A DNA stretch of 64,000 nucleotides from Flavobacteriales bacterium 34_180_T64 (GCA_002162765.1 MAAR01000002.1:1-64000); one strand, 5' to 3'; numbered from the stretch's first letter, positions 55,038 to 64,000 are shown. The notes: generated from the sequence alone by a model not told the origin. A program made the numbers and translations.

Positions 55038-55938
55038 ATTTCTCATATCTATCGTTGGTCCGACGGCAATAGGAAAGACAGCGTTAAGCATTAAACTGGC
55101 ACAACACTTCAATACTGAAATTATTTCGGCAGACTCTAGGCAATTTTATAAAGAAATGTCGATTGGAACTGCTGTTCCTTCTCAGGCAGAACAAGCAAGT
55201 GCGAAACATCATTTTATTCATCATAAATCTATCACTGAGGATTATAATGTTGGTGCTTTCGAAAAAGAAGCAATGACTATCTTGAATCAACTTTATGAGT
55301 CCCACGATATTGTAATTATGGTTGGTGGCTCAGGTTTATATGTAGATGCAGTCACTAAAGGGCTTGATGACTTTCCTAAAGTTGATACATCAATACGAAC
55401 AGCTCTTAATAATCAATTGCAAAGCGAAGGAATAAGTTCTCTACAGGATAGATTAAAACTGTTGGATCCTTTGACATATAATTCGATTGCTATTGATAAT
55501 CCTCAACGGGTCATAAGAGCACTAGAAATTAGTATTGGATCTAGCAAACCCTATTCCTCTTTTTTAAATAAAAAAGACACTAAGAGAGCATTCAAAACCA
55601 TTACTATTGGACTAAAAGCAGAACGAGAAATTATATACAGTCGCATAAATAAACGTGTTGATAATATGATTGGAGAAGGCTTAATTAATGAAGCACAAAA
55701 TCTCCTTACGCATCAGAAATTGAATGCGCTTAATACTGTTGGTTACAAAGAATTGTTCAATTATTTCAATCAAGTATGGGCTTTAGACTTCGCGATTTCT
55801 GAAATAAAAAAGAATACGCGACGATTTGCAAAACGACAGCTCACTTGGTTTAAAAAAGACCCATCTATAATTTGGTTTGATTACGAAGATGAACTATCAA
55901 ATATTTTGGAAACGCTTCAAAAACGCATCAAATTATAA
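55030..55938 (+). CDS. miaA: tRNA dimethylallyltransferase
   Basis: A 302-residue MiaA: ATP/DMAPP-binding P-loop GPTAIGKTALS, SADSRQFYKEM, IGTAVPSQAE, GGSGLYVDAV, and the C-terminal RFAKRQLTWFKK. It adds a dimethylallyl group to A37 of tRNAs that read UNN codons. The ATG at 55030 is used because an upstream in-frame start would add 14 non-family residues read from the channel gene. It is the last gene of the run. Confidence 0.96.
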   Translation: MNKFLISIVGPTAIGKTALSIKLAQHFNTEIISADSRQFYKEMSIGTAVPSQAEQASAKHHFIHHKSITEDYNVGAFEKEAMTILNQLYESHDIVIMVGGSGLYVDAVTKGLDDFPKVDTSIRTALNNQLQSEGISSLQDRLKLLDPLTYNSIAIDNPQRVIRALEISIGSSKPYSSFLNKKDTKRAFKTITIGLKAEREIIYSRINKRVDNMIGEGLINEAQNLLTHQKLNALNTVGYKELFNYFNQVWALDFAISEIKKNTRRFAKRQLTWFKKDPSIIWFDYEDELSNILETLQKRIKL

Positions 55939-56070
55939 ATTGATGTGAAATACAAATAATAATGCTTAACATGTTCATTATCAGTCATTTTACCTTGTTG
56001 CATTTTCTTACATTTCAAAATTAAAAATAAAATAATTCCAAAAAAACTTACAAGTACAATTTTTTAACAC

Positions 56071-56078
56071 TACATTTG
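56071..56078 (+). promoter_or_regulatory. Candidate -7 box of the cold-shock gene
   Basis: TACATTTG, 26 bp before the ATG. Confidence 0.5.
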
Positions 56079-56104
56079 CAACTTAAATAATTTTAATTTT
56101 TATT

Positions 56105-56296
56105 ATGAATAAAGGTACCGTAAAATTCTTCAATGATTCAAAAGGTTTTGGTTTCATTACTGAAGAAGGAAACAACAAAGAACATTTTGTACACATCTCA
56201 GGCTTAATCGATGAAATTCGTGAAGGTGATGCTGTAGAATTTGAATTAACAGAAGGAAAAAAAGGATTGAACGCAGTAAACGTAAAAGTTGTCTAA
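56105..56296 (+). CDS. Cold-shock-domain RNA chaperone
   Basis: A 63-residue cold-shock protein: NKGTVKFFNDSKGFGFITEE contains RNP1 (KGFGFI), and EHFVHIS is RNP2. It binds single-stranded RNA and keeps it unstructured at low temperature. It is short and lacks extra domains, as in the CspA group. It has its own promoter box and a strong terminator. The leader is too short (about 20 nt) for a known cold-shock thermosensor. Confidence 0.95.
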   Translation: MNKGTVKFFNDSKGFGFITEEGNNKEHFVHISGLIDEIREGDAVEFELTEGKKGLNAVNVKVV

Positions 56297-56318
56297 TACG
56301 CTTAATTTTTTTAAAAGC

Positions 56319-56349
56319 AAAAGCCTATCAATTTGATAGGCTTTTTTTT
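56319..56349. terminator. Bidirectional terminator (cold-shock / response regulator)
   Basis: AAAGCCTATCAA pairs with TTGATAGGCTTT across a very short loop, followed by a long T run. Confidence 0.85.
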
Positions 56350-56365
56350 ATGCTTATATTTTAGT

Positions 56366-57076
56366 TTATGCTTTCTGATTCACTACTAACCTAAAGCCTT
56401 CACCATGAATATTCAATATTTCAACATTCTCATCAAGCTTAAGGTATTTACGCAATTTAGCAATATACACATCCATACTTCTTGAGGTGAAATAATTATC
56501 ATCTCTCCATATTTTAGTAAGCGCTAATTCACGAGGCATTAAATCATTTTCATGCAATGCTAACATACGTAGCAATTCATTTTCTTTAGGTGATAATTTA
56601 ATCGGATTTTCACCATTATACTTCAGAAACCTCAACTTTGAATTCAAATCAAAACCTCCAATTTTAAATTCAAACTGCTTACTATCTGCAACAGTATCTG
56701 TAGCCTTACGCTGAATAATAGCTTTAATTTTCATTAACAACACTTCGCTATCAAAAGGTTTGTTCAAATAATCATCTGCGCCTACCTTATATCCTTTTAA
56801 TACATCTTCTTTCATTGCCTTAGCCGTTAAGAAAATAATAGGAACATCGGTGTTTTTCTCTCTAATTTCCTTAGCTAAAGTAAATCCGTCTTTATAAGGC
56901 ATCATGACATCCAAAATACATAAATCAAAATCGTCTTTTTTGAATTTTTCAAAACCTTCCATACCATTTTTCGCATGAACAACACTATAGTCATTCATTG
57001 TTAAATAGTCTTTTAATACAGTTCCAAAATTTGGATCATCCTCAACTAAGAGTATTTTTTTATTTATTTCTTCCAT
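56366..57076 (-). CDS. OmpR-family response regulator (RprY-like)
   Basis: A 236-residue regulator. The receiver domain (1-120) has the acidic pocket VEDD, the phosphoacceptor D56 in LCILDVMMP, and KP of LNKPFDSE. The C-terminal winged helix (about 135-232) has RSMDVYIAKLRKYL. It is the partner of the kinase gene 3 bp upstream. The resemblance to Bacteroides RprY rests on sequence features and on the gene pairing. Confidence 0.93.
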   Translation of the reverse strand: MEEINKKILLVEDDPNFGTVLKDYLTMNDYSVVHAKNGMEGFEKFKKDDFDLCILDVMMPYKDGFTLAKEIREKNTDVPIIFLTAKAMKEDVLKGYKVGADDYLNKPFDSEVLLMKIKAIIQRKATDTVADSKQFEFKIGGFDLNSKLRFLKYNGENPIKLSPKENELLRMLALHENDLMPRELALTKIWRDDNYFTSRSMDVYIAKLRKYLKLDENVEILNIHGEGFRLVVNQKA

Positions 57077-57079
57077 AAT

Positions 57080-58645
57080 TTATGATATTAACGGTAGTTT
57101 CACTATAAAAGTACTACCCTTTCCTTTTTCACTTTCTACTGATATATGACCTTGATGGTCTTCTATAATTCTTTTCACATAGGCTAATCCTAACCCATGC
57201 CCTTTTACGTTATGTACATTTCCTGTATGTTCTCTATAAAATTTTTCAAACACACGTTTTTGCACTTGTTTTGACATACCATTACCTTGGTCTACTACTT
57301 TAAGCACAATATTGTTTCCAACATTTTCAGTATAAACATCAATTTTTGGAGTCTCCTCGCTATACTTAATGGCATTATCCAAAATGTTTACAATAACATT
57401 GGTAAAATGAGTTTCATTAGCTAATACTGAAGATTTACTAGCATTAAAATGTGTTTTAATATAGCCTTGTCTGTCTTCAATAATTAATTCAACATGCGTC
57501 AATGCATCCTCCAATAGGTCGTTCAACTCTACTCGTTCCTTACTAATATTGAGCTCATTCTTTTCTAGTTTAGATATTCTTAATACATTTTCAACTTGAG
57601 CATGCATTCGTTTATTCTCATCCTTTATCATTTGCAAATAACGTAGTACTTTTTCCTTATCACCAATAATCTTTGGATTCTTAATTGAATCTAAGGCCAA
57701 ATTGATTGTTGCAATTGGCGTTTTAAATTCATGCGTCATATTATTTATAAAATCCGTTTTAATCTGTGAAATCTTACGTTGTTTTATAAGCTGATAAATT
57801 GCACTCGAGTACGCTATTATTATAATAGACGTAAATAAAATTGATAATAAAAGCATTTCATAAATAGATGATAATAGGAACTTTTTACGTTCAGGAAAAT
57901 CTATATACAATTTATATTTGCTTTCATTATTGTTATCAAAAAAAATGCCAATACCCAAAGTAGAATTTGTTACTTCGAAATTATCAGATTGCACTTTAGT
58001 TGCTAGGTCTTTATCATAAATAGCAAATTCAAAGTCAATATCAATTCCATCTTCTTCAAGTTGTCTTTCTAATAAATAATCAACCTCATCAACAGATACT
58101 CTTTTATAAATAGGCACATTTTTAACCTTATCCCTATAGGTTGATTCGAATATTGCTTTTTCTAAATCACTTAGTCTATTGATATTTACAATTGATTTTT
58201 CTGGACTTATTGATAAACTTCCATCGAAATTATTTTTTTCATAGACCTTTGTTTCACGCTGATTTCTAACACGACTAATGCTTACAACACTATCTAAACT
58301 GATGTCAAAGAACAATGATGGTACTTTATAACTTTCTTCTAAAATTCCATTTCTATAGATAATGGTTTCATTAACATTATCTTCATAAATCGTCAATTCT
58401 CTAATTGCAGTTGTGTCAGGCACTCCTGCCTCTTCAATTAGTTCTTGTAACTTTGAAGCATAGCTATTATACTCCTTTTCCTTTATGGATTTAGACACAA
58501 AACTCAGAGACCTTTTGACGTTTAGTACAAATTGATTTTCTTCGTTTTCTAAAGTATTATTAATAAAATACGCCTGTACTGAAATAATACCTATGAGTGA
58601 TAAACTCATTAAAATCACCAGTAAGATGAATAGCTTTTTGCCCAT
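57080..58645 (-). CDS. Sensor histidine kinase (RprX-like)
   Basis: A 521-residue membrane kinase. It has TM1 near the N-terminus (LFILLVILMSLSLIGIISV), a periplasmic sensor of about 240 residues, and TM2 around 265-285. The H-box HEFKTPIATINLALD and the N, G1 and G2 boxes (NILDNAIKYS, DQGNGMS, GHGLGLAYVK) are present. It is transcribed before the response regulator with a 3-bp gap. The ligand is unknown. Confidence 0.93.
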   Translation of the reverse strand: MGKKLFILLVILMSLSLIGIISVQAYFINNTLENEENQFVLNVKRSLSFVSKSIKEKEYNSYASKLQELIEEAGVPDTTAIRELTIYEDNVNETIIYRNGILEESYKVPSLFFDISLDSVVSISRVRNQRETKVYEKNNFDGSLSISPEKSIVNINRLSDLEKAIFESTYRDKVKNVPIYKRVSVDEVDYLLERQLEEDGIDIDFEFAIYDKDLATKVQSDNFEVTNSTLGIGIFFDNNNESKYKLYIDFPERKKFLLSSIYEMLLLSILFTSIIIIAYSSAIYQLIKQRKISQIKTDFINNMTHEFKTPIATINLALDSIKNPKIIGDKEKVLRYLQMIKDENKRMHAQVENVLRISKLEKNELNISKERVELNDLLEDALTHVELIIEDRQGYIKTHFNASKSSVLANETHFTNVIVNILDNAIKYSEETPKIDVYTENVGNNIVLKVVDQGNGMSKQVQKRVFEKFYREHTGNVHNVKGHGLGLAYVKRIIEDHQGHISVESEKGKGSTFIVKLPLIS

Positions 58646-58708
58646 CGTTCAAATTTAACATTTTAACATTTAGAAGAGATACCCTTTAACCTTACATTAA
58701 CAAAAATG

Positions 58709-59308
58709 TTAAAATTTTGAATTTGTTATGGTTTGAAGTATTGCTTTATGTGTCTTTAACACCTGTACCTTAGTAGCATTTAATTCATTATTAGATATAA
58801 CGAAATCTGCTTTTTTTATTTTATCGGTATCAGGTAATTGATGGCCAATTATGGCTTCTATAGCGTCCTTATTAGTTTGATCACGTAGTAAGACACGTTT
58901 AATTCTCTCCGTTCTATCTGCGGTCACAAGTACAATTAAATCATAATGAGACTCCATTTGTTGTTCAAAAATAATAGCTGCTTCTTTAATTACATATTCG
59001 CTGTGTTGCTTTTTAAGCCATTTTTTAAAATGCTTGCCAACTTTAGGATGCACAATTGCATTCATTTGTTCAAGTAAATTTTTGTCATTGAATATTTTTG
59101 AAGCAATAAAGGGTCTATTTAAACCGTCATCGATAAATGCTTTTTCACCAAATAGCACTTTCAGTTTTTTATGTAATACTTTTGAAGTATTCATTAGTCT
59201 CTTAGCTTCTTGATCCGCTATATAAATAGGAATGCCCAATTCAGCAAAGAAATTCGCGACCGTTGTTTTACCACTTCCAACACCTCCTGTTAGACCAATA
59301 ATTTTCAT
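58709..59308 (-). CDS. coaE: Dephospho-CoA kinase
   Basis: A 199-residue CoaE of usual length: P-loop GLTGGVGSGKTT (5-16), PIYIADQEAKRLM, and the lid RVLLRDQTNKDAI. It performs the last step of coenzyme A synthesis. It overlaps the YbbR-like gene by 4 bp (ATGA). Confidence 0.95.
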   Translation of the reverse strand: MKIIGLTGGVGSGKTTVANFFAELGIPIYIADQEAKRLMNTSKVLHKKLKVLFGEKAFIDDGLNRPFIASKIFNDKNLLEQMNAIVHPKVGKHFKKWLKKQHSEYVIKEAAIIFEQQMESHYDLIVLVTADRTERIKRVLLRDQTNKDAIEAIIGHQLPDTDKIKKADFVISNNELNATKVQVLKTHKAILQTITNSKF

Positions 59309-60273
59309 TCTATTATAATATATTCAATCTTTCCTTGTTTTATTCTGGCGCTTTTGACAACCTCAGGTTTTTTTGTTAATTGAGGTGTAAAAAACAATCG
59401 TTGTGCCGTTTTTGTTTGTTTAAAATCGCAAACCACTTGAAAGTCTAAATCCTTAACACTATTATAGTTATTTAATGACACATAATATGAAACCGAGACA
59501 GATTTTGGAAAATAATTAATAGTGATATCCGAAGGTAAATTAATAATAGATATGGGTATATCAATTGTTCCCTCCGTAAATTTTTCCACCTTCCCTTTTA
59601 CAGCTACCTTATCATGCATAAGTTTAACATCAATAATTGAATCTGGTAGTTTTATCCCGATTATAGTATTAATATCAACATTAATATTGTTTAATGACAA
59701 CGAATTTGTAAAGAGCTCTTGAATAGAATCAATATCATTTTTAGCGCCTACAACGTTCACTGAATCGGGAATAATTTCTAAATCTTGAGAAATATCATAT
59801 CCCGAGGCATACGTGATATTTGAATTCAATCTAATTGGTACTCTTTTTATTTCTAATGTTTCAAATGAAAATTTCAATGAATCTTGTTCAATTGATTCAA
59901 TTACAATTGAATTTCCAAAAACAGATTCTAAATCATGTTGCTGCTTATTAGCAATCCATATGTATTGATCTTGTATTAACGAAACGTCAGATTCAAAATC
60001 TATACTAAGTGTTCTATCATATAAATAATAAGGCAATAAATTAAACCCTAAAGCCGTCAGTGTTATATCTAAAGTTGGTTGTTTTCCAGAACTTATAACG
60101 GCATTTTCAGGAACATTCACATACGTTAAATCAAAAGATAATGACTGCGTATATTTTTTGGAAAGTTTCGTTATTACAAGTATCATAAAAGACAATAACA
60201 AAAACACACCAAAAACATTAAGCTTTTTGTTCTGAATAGATTTATATAAAAACGTTTTAAATTTAGCTAGCAT
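59305..60273 (-). CDS. YbbR-like domain protein
   Basis: A 322-residue protein with one N-terminal transmembrane segment (VFGVFLLLSFMILVI, about 20-35) followed by repeated YbbR-type beta modules (VPIRLNSNITYASGYDISQD, VNVVGAKNDIDSIQEL, GTIDIPISI). In Firmicutes YbbR (CdaR) regulates the diadenylate cyclase CdaA, but no CdaA is present here, so the role is unclear. It lies between a glycosyltransferase and coaE with overlapping ends. Confidence 0.82.
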   Translation of the reverse strand: MLAKFKTFLYKSIQNKKLNVFGVFLLLSFMILVITKLSKKYTQSLSFDLTYVNVPENAVISSGKQPTLDITLTALGFNLLPYYLYDRTLSIDFESDVSLIQDQYIWIANKQQHDLESVFGNSIVIESIEQDSLKFSFETLEIKRVPIRLNSNITYASGYDISQDLEIIPDSVNVVGAKNDIDSIQELFTNSLSLNNINVDINTIIGIKLPDSIIDVKLMHDKVAVKGKVEKFTEGTIDIPISIINLPSDITINYFPKSVSVSYYVSLNNYNSVKDLDFQVVCDFKQTKTAQRLFFTPQLTKKPEVVKSARIKQGKIEYIIIE

Positions 60274-61276
60274 GTTTAAAAAATAAATCAGGAAAATACA
60301 TTTCTGGTTTTTTACGCATGATCTTAATTACAAATGAGGATTTAATAAATCCAGAACCATATCCCACAAACTGTACTAATACTGCGAAAATTGAAAGTAA
60401 AGCTACAATTAAACTTTTAGAAGCAACCATTGCCAATAAAAAAACCATAAAAAAATACAATCCATAAATTAATAATAACATACTAGATCCAAAAGAAAAT
60501 ACAACTAAAGCTAGAAATAACCCTGAAATAAAAATAGATGGAAACCAATAAAATATGCGTTCAGTTTTAGGATGCCAAAGATTTAGTATTGGTCTAACCA
60601 AACCGAATTTATGAACTTGTTTATAATATTTAGACCAAGAAATTCTTCGTTTATGATAGACATACGCATCAATTATTAGCTTCGTTTTAAAACCAAAATT
60701 TGTTAGACGTATAGATAAATCTGGGTCTTCACCAGGATGAATACTTCCAAAACCTCCGGTACTTTCAAAAGCTTGTTTTGACAAACCCATATTAAAACTT
60801 CTAGGTTGAAATTTATTCACTTGATTTTTATGGCCTCTTATGCCACCAGTAGTAATGAAAGATGTCATTGCAAAATTGATAGCTTTTTGAATGTTTGTAA
60901 AGCTTTTGTCTGCAGCATCTGGCCCTCCAAAACAATCAACATAGTCCTTTGACAAATTTTTATTAATGGTGTTCAGATAGTGTTTAGGCAATAAACAATC
61001 GGAATCTAAAATGATATAATAGTTGCCTTTAGCTTTTTTCATTCCGAAATTTCTAGAATTACCCGGTCCAGAATTCTCTTTAAAATAATAAGATATATTG
61101 AGTTGTTTATTATAGGATTCAACAATCGATTTACAATCAATATTTGATCCATCTTCAATAATTACAATTTCGAAAGGCGCTTCAAAATCTAATTGCAACA
61201 TGCTATTCAGCAGTTCTTTTATTTCTTGAGGCCTATTGTACACAGGTATAATGAATGAAAAATGAAATGTACTCAT
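60263..61276 (-). CDS. Family 2 glycosyltransferase
   Basis: A 337-residue GT-A fold transferase: FIIPVYNRPQEI, VIIEDGSN, the divalent-metal DxD DSDCLLP and the acceptor GEDPDLSIRL. Two or three hydrophobic segments at the C-terminus (about 250-310) anchor it in the inner membrane. It is the first gene of the run. The sugar and acceptor are unknown. It overlaps the YbbR gene by 11 bp. Confidence 0.9.
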   Translation of the reverse strand: MSTFHFSFIIPVYNRPQEIKELLNSMLQLDFEAPFEIVIIEDGSNIDCKSIVESYNKQLNISYYFKENSGPGNSRNFGMKKAKGNYYIILDSDCLLPKHYLNTINKNLSKDYVDCFGGPDAADKSFTNIQKAINFAMTSFITTGGIRGHKNQVNKFQPRSFNMGLSKQAFESTGGFGSIHPGEDPDLSIRLTNFGFKTKLIIDAYVYHKRRISWSKYYKQVHKFGLVRPILNLWHPKTERIFYWFPSIFISGLFLALVVFSFGSSMLLLIYGLYFFMVFLLAMVASKSLIVALLSIFAVLVQFVGYGSGFIKSSFVIKIMRKKPEMYFPDLFFKHAS

Positions 61277-61283
61277 ACGTTAG

Positions 61284-61291
61284 CAAAGGTA
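61284..61291 (-). promoter_or_regulatory. Candidate -7 box of the GT2 run
   Basis: TACCTTTG on the minus strand ends 7 bp before the start codon at 61276, a leaderless-type spacing. Confidence 0.5.
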
Positions 61292-61305
61292 ACTAAACTA
61301 AATAC

Positions 61306-61330
61306 AAAAGCCACCAAATTGGCGGCTTTT
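61306..61330 (-). terminator. Terminator after the T9SS cargo gene
   Basis: AAAAGCC-A-CCAA pairs with TTGG-C-GGCTTTT with one mismatch, downstream of 61351. Confidence 0.75.
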
Positions 61331-61350
61331 GAAAACAATAAATAGAAGCT

Positions 61351-62760
61351 TTATTGCTTAATTATTCTAATAGTATCAGTTACATCGTTAATTGTAACTT
61401 TTACAAAATATGCTCCAGATTGTAAAGAAGACATGCTTACTTCACTTCTAACAGTATTAGGAGCGGTTCTAAGAACTTCTTGACCTAACATGTTATATAT
61501 AGACACATTTTGAATATTACTTTGTGCTTTTAATGTCAATTCATTTTTTACAGGATTTGGAAAATACGTGAACTCATTTGGGTTTTCAAATTGTTCTACA
61601 TTTAAAGTAGTACCTGTTAAAGCTAAATCAAACGTTCCTACATCTCCTCCAAACCCTTCGATTTGGATAAGGTAAGTTCCAGCAGCAAGTGGATTTATAT
61701 TAGCTAATGATAATAATGCAGTTCCTGAATCATCGTCACAACCTACCTCAACTAATGTTGACAAATCACTACAATCTCCAGAATAAACTGCAATCTGAGT
61801 ATCTCCTAATGAACCACCAGTAAAATCGGTGCTAATAGTCATATTTGAAGGTGATGCAATTGTAAATTCAAACCATACTGAATTACTTACACTTCCTGGT
61901 GTAAACCAACATGTTCCTCCTGGCTCACTTGCTTCAGTTGTAGCATCCGCATTTGTATGAGCTTGACTCGTAGACATATATCCTACAGTGATGGCAATAG
62001 GAGCACAAGCTAAATCACCTGCTGGCGGTGGACCTAAAGTCGTAAAACTTATTGGGCCAATATAAGTACTTGCTGGTGGATCACCACAGTCCGTACGTAC
62101 AAATAAATCGTAAGCTGTATTAGGTGTTAATCCTGTAGCTGAATCTGAAGTTGAAGTTGTTGAATCAAAAGTAACAACATTATTTCCTTGGCCGTCTCCT
62201 TGAGGAACAATTTCCCAGTCATAATCAACAACAGCACCAAAAGCAGGTGCACCCCAACTAAAATCCGCTTGTATGCTATTAAACGCATCTATTGTTACAT
62301 TAGTTGGTTCTCCACATGCTGGAGGCGTATTAAATGTTAGCGTCCAGTCAAATGGATCTCCTCCAGAAGACCATCTGTCATCCCACTCAATATAATATCT
62401 AGTTCCATTAGTAACAGGATAATCTGTATAAAGTGATCTCAATGTACCACAACCATCATCATCTGTAACCATAGTCAATGTACCACAAGTTCCAACACCA
62501 ATATATAATCGCGTATCACTATCTAGAGCACCACAAGAAGATACATCTATCGTTCCATCAGCAGTAGCATCGTAATAGAACCAAGCCGAACTTTGAGCTC
62601 CAATCCCTCCACCTTCTCCAAAAAGAGGACCGACGTTAATTTGTGTGGCTGTAAATGATCCGGGAAGTGCCTCTACGGCTGTACCACAAGTATCACCTCC
62701 ATTTTGCGAATAGCCAAAGCTAAACGCACATAAGGCGAAAAATAAAGTAATTTTTTTCAT
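61351..62760 (-). CDS. T9SS cargo protein with fn3-like and calcium-loop modules
   Basis: A 469-residue secreted protein (signal FFALCAFSFGYSQ). An N-terminal domain with a disulfide-rich core (DTCGTAVEALPGSF) is followed by an fn3-like region (about 150-240, TPNTAYDLFVRTDCGD), a second domain with GSVSNSVWFEF and AAGTYLIQIEGFGG, and a type A sorting domain (FPNPVKNELTLKAQSNIQN, SGAYFVKVTI, IRIIKQ). The sorting domain is very close to that of the adjacent gene. It is a surface or secreted protein. The ligand is unknown. Confidence 0.87.
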   Translation of the reverse strand: MKKITLFFALCAFSFGYSQNGGDTCGTAVEALPGSFTATQINVGPLFGEGGGIGAQSSAWFYYDATADGTIDVSSCGALDSDTRLYIGVGTCGTLTMVTDDDGCGTLRSLYTDYPVTNGTRYYIEWDDRWSSGGDPFDWTLTFNTPPACGEPTNVTIDAFNSIQADFSWGAPAFGAVVDYDWEIVPQGDGQGNNVVTFDSTTSTSDSATGLTPNTAYDLFVRTDCGDPPASTYIGPISFTTLGPPPAGDLACAPIAITVGYMSTSQAHTNADATTEASEPGGTCWFTPGSVSNSVWFEFTIASPSNMTISTDFTGGSLGDTQIAVYSGDCSDLSTLVEVGCDDDSGTALLSLANINPLAAGTYLIQIEGFGGDVGTFDLALTGTTLNVEQFENPNEFTYFPNPVKNELTLKAQSNIQNVSIYNMLGQEVLRTAPNTVRSEVSMSSLQSGAYFVKVTINDVTDTIRIIKQ

Positions 62761-62970
62761 GCTAAATATGATTTATAGGTTAATATTTCATCATTAAATT
62801 TATACTTAAAATTCATAATTACATGAATATAAGCAGATTAATCGTTTAAATAATGAAAAAATCGACCAACTACAATATGATAATTTATATTAAGAAAAAT
62901 ATTACAAAATCCTTGAAAGACGGCAAAAATTACAGGTAGAAAATGACATGACATTAATTAATTGAAAATA

Positions 62971-63005
62971 AAAAATGCCTTGACTAAAAGTCAAGGCATT
63001 TTTTT
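62971..63005 (-). terminator. Terminator after the right-edge cargo gene
   Basis: AAAAATGCCTTGACT pairs with AGTCAAGGCATTTTT across a 3-nt loop, just past the stop at 63032. Confidence 0.88.
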
Positions 63006-63031
63006 ATACTATAAATGATGTATTATTAAAG

Positions 63032-64000
63032 TTAGTTTTTAATAATTCTAATCACTTTTGAAGTTCCATTAATGCTAACATTTACGAAATAAGCACCCGC
63101 ATTTAAAGATGTGAAATCAATTTCACTCTCTAAACTATTAGGTGTAGCTCTTAATACTTCTTGCCCTAACATATTATTTACAACAACCATATCAATATTT
63201 GATTGTGCATTTAATGTTAAAACATTACTCACTGGGTTTGGATAATATTTGAAACTAGTTGCTTCAAAATCACCAGCACTTAATGTCCCACTATAAGCAG
63301 ATACTTCAAAAGTTCCGGCTGCGTTACCACTATATTCCCAAACTCTAAAATAAATTGTTTGTCCCGCTAAAGCTAAATCAGAAATAACGATTATTGGATG
63401 TGCTCCATTTGCACTTCCATCATCGTTACAGTCTATAAGATTCAAAGCACCACAAGAACCAGAATATGCAGCACCACCAGTGTCAGTAATTCCACCATTA
63501 CTATTTACTTCCAAGGTAATTTCACCATTTGCAGGTACCACAACACTATACCAAACATCACCTCCATTACCAGAAGCGTCATCAGGATCATAACTTGCAC
63601 AACCTGGCAATGGTAATTCTCCTGAACCTGTAGCTCCTCCGTTGTTTCCTGAGATAGAATTATCAGTGAATACAGTTCCTGGAGTTAATGGGGTAGCATT
63701 CACACAATCATTATTTGTTGGAGGACAAAAAACTTGACTAAGTACTCCAGTTGTACTTGTACATGCAGCATCTTGATCATTTGCTACAGTCATAACCACA
63801 TCTGTTGCAAGTACATATGGTCCAAAAGTATAGGTACCAGGTGCAACTACTGCTTGAGTTGGACTTGCTTGGTCATCAGATATTGTTAACGATGTAGCAG
63901 ACCCTAAATCTGTAACTTCCACTTCAATATTAAATCCACCTGATACTCCACAGTCATCTACTACAGTTGCTGTATAAGTAGAAGGGGTACATGTATTACA
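63032..64000 (-). CDS. T9SS cargo protein, N-terminus beyond right edge
   Basis: The frame is open from the stop at 63032 to the window edge, so the gene is longer than the 323 codons visible. It has acidic, disulfide-rich repeats (STYTATVVDDCGVSGGF), a domain with NNDCVNATPLTPGTVF and SGNGGDVWYSVVVPANGE like the upstream neighbour, and a terminal type A sorting domain (YYPNPVSNVLTLNAQSNIDM, NAGAYFVNVSI, IRIIKN). It is secreted through the T9SS. Function unknown. Confidence 0.87.
   Translation of the reverse strand, partial: CNTCTPSTYTATVVDDCGVSGGFNIEVEVTDLGSATSLTISDDQASPTQAVVAPGTYTFGPYVLATDVVMTVANDQDAACTSTTGVLSQVFCPPTNNDCVNATPLTPGTVFTDNSISGNNGGATGSGELPLPGCASYDPDDASGNGGDVWYSVVVPANGEITLEVNSNGGITDTGGAAYSGSCGALNLIDCNDDGSANGAHPIIVISDLALAGQTIYFRVWEYSGNAAGTFEVSAYSGTLSAGDFEATSFKYYPNPVSNVLTLNAQSNIDMVVVNNMLGQEVLRATPNSLESEIDFTSLNAGAYFVNVSINGTSKVIRIIKN

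Overview
The window is chromosomal DNA from a member of the Bacteroidota, most likely a marine Flavobacteriaceae. The support is indirect but consistent. The DNA is AT-rich. Promoter-like boxes follow the Bacteroidota pattern TAnnTTTG instead of a sigma-70 -10 box. Several secreted proteins end in type IX secretion (T9SS) C-terminal sorting domains. Typical families of the phylum are present: BspA-like repeats, carboxypeptidase-regulatory-like domains, DUF5686, YtxJ, the RprX/RprY two-component pair and eukaryote-type DeoC. No tRNA, rRNA, CRISPR array, phage or insertion sequence was seen. The content is mostly core metabolism with large surface-protein genes at both edges, both cut by the window.

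Layout. 1-2581 (-): a giant secreted adhesin with near-identical ~97-99-residue tandem repeats, truncated at the left edge. 3060-4360: dodecin, a CPBP membrane protein and an Lrp/AsnC regulator. 4515-10536 (+): a flavin monooxygenase, two trans-sulfuration-type PLP enzymes, an OsmC protein and an NhaC-type antiporter, suggestive of sulfur amino acid metabolism. 10620-13605: peroxiredoxin and catalase-peroxidase, convergent, with a dispersed palindromic repeat and a shared terminator between them. 13827-18923: DUF2007 protein, ABC-F ATPase, a thioredoxin-fold lipoprotein without its CxxC, transaldolase and an SDR. About 18984-19081 (-): the small SRP RNA gene with its own promoter. 19170-30604: envelope lipoproteins, a thioesterase, glyA, fumarylacetoacetase, ytxJ (suggesting bacillithiol) and clpB. 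30857-34328: a VCBS-repeat T9SS protein, a TetR regulator and thioesterase preceded by matching palindromic operators, and an OmpW-like porin.

34605-41471: a deoxynucleoside salvage block. On the minus strand deoA, a eukaryote-type deoC, a double-domain aldehyde dehydrogenase and deoD lie in one run, which could carry deoxynucleosides via deoxyribose-phosphate to acetaldehyde and acetate. It converges on a second, short DeoC whose Schiff-base lysine is glutamine. 41632-46912: a secreted histidine phosphatase, a DUF6503-like lipoprotein, smpB, a DUF5686 outer-membrane protein, an orphan T9SS sorting-domain fragment and pcm. 47037-55938 (+): a long tightly packed run (Gfo/Idh oxidoreductase, 3-hydroxybutyryl-CoA dehydrogenase, DUF1015, YggS, exonuclease/GIY-YIG, DUF3857 protein, potassium channel, miaA). 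The exonuclease in this run has no ATG, GTG or TTG in front of its first catalytic motif. 56105-61276: a cold-shock protein, then a minus-strand run GT2-YbbR-coaE-histidine kinase-response regulator. 61351-64000 (-): two adjacent T9SS cargo proteins with very similar sorting domains, the second running off the right edge.

No single obviously new multi-gene system stands out. The best leads are the DeoC paralogue lacking its catalytic lysine, the start-less exonuclease in frame behind yggS, the paired TetR operators, the sulfur amino acid cluster with a possible methionine transporter, and several promoters placed so close to the ATG that their mRNAs would be leaderless.
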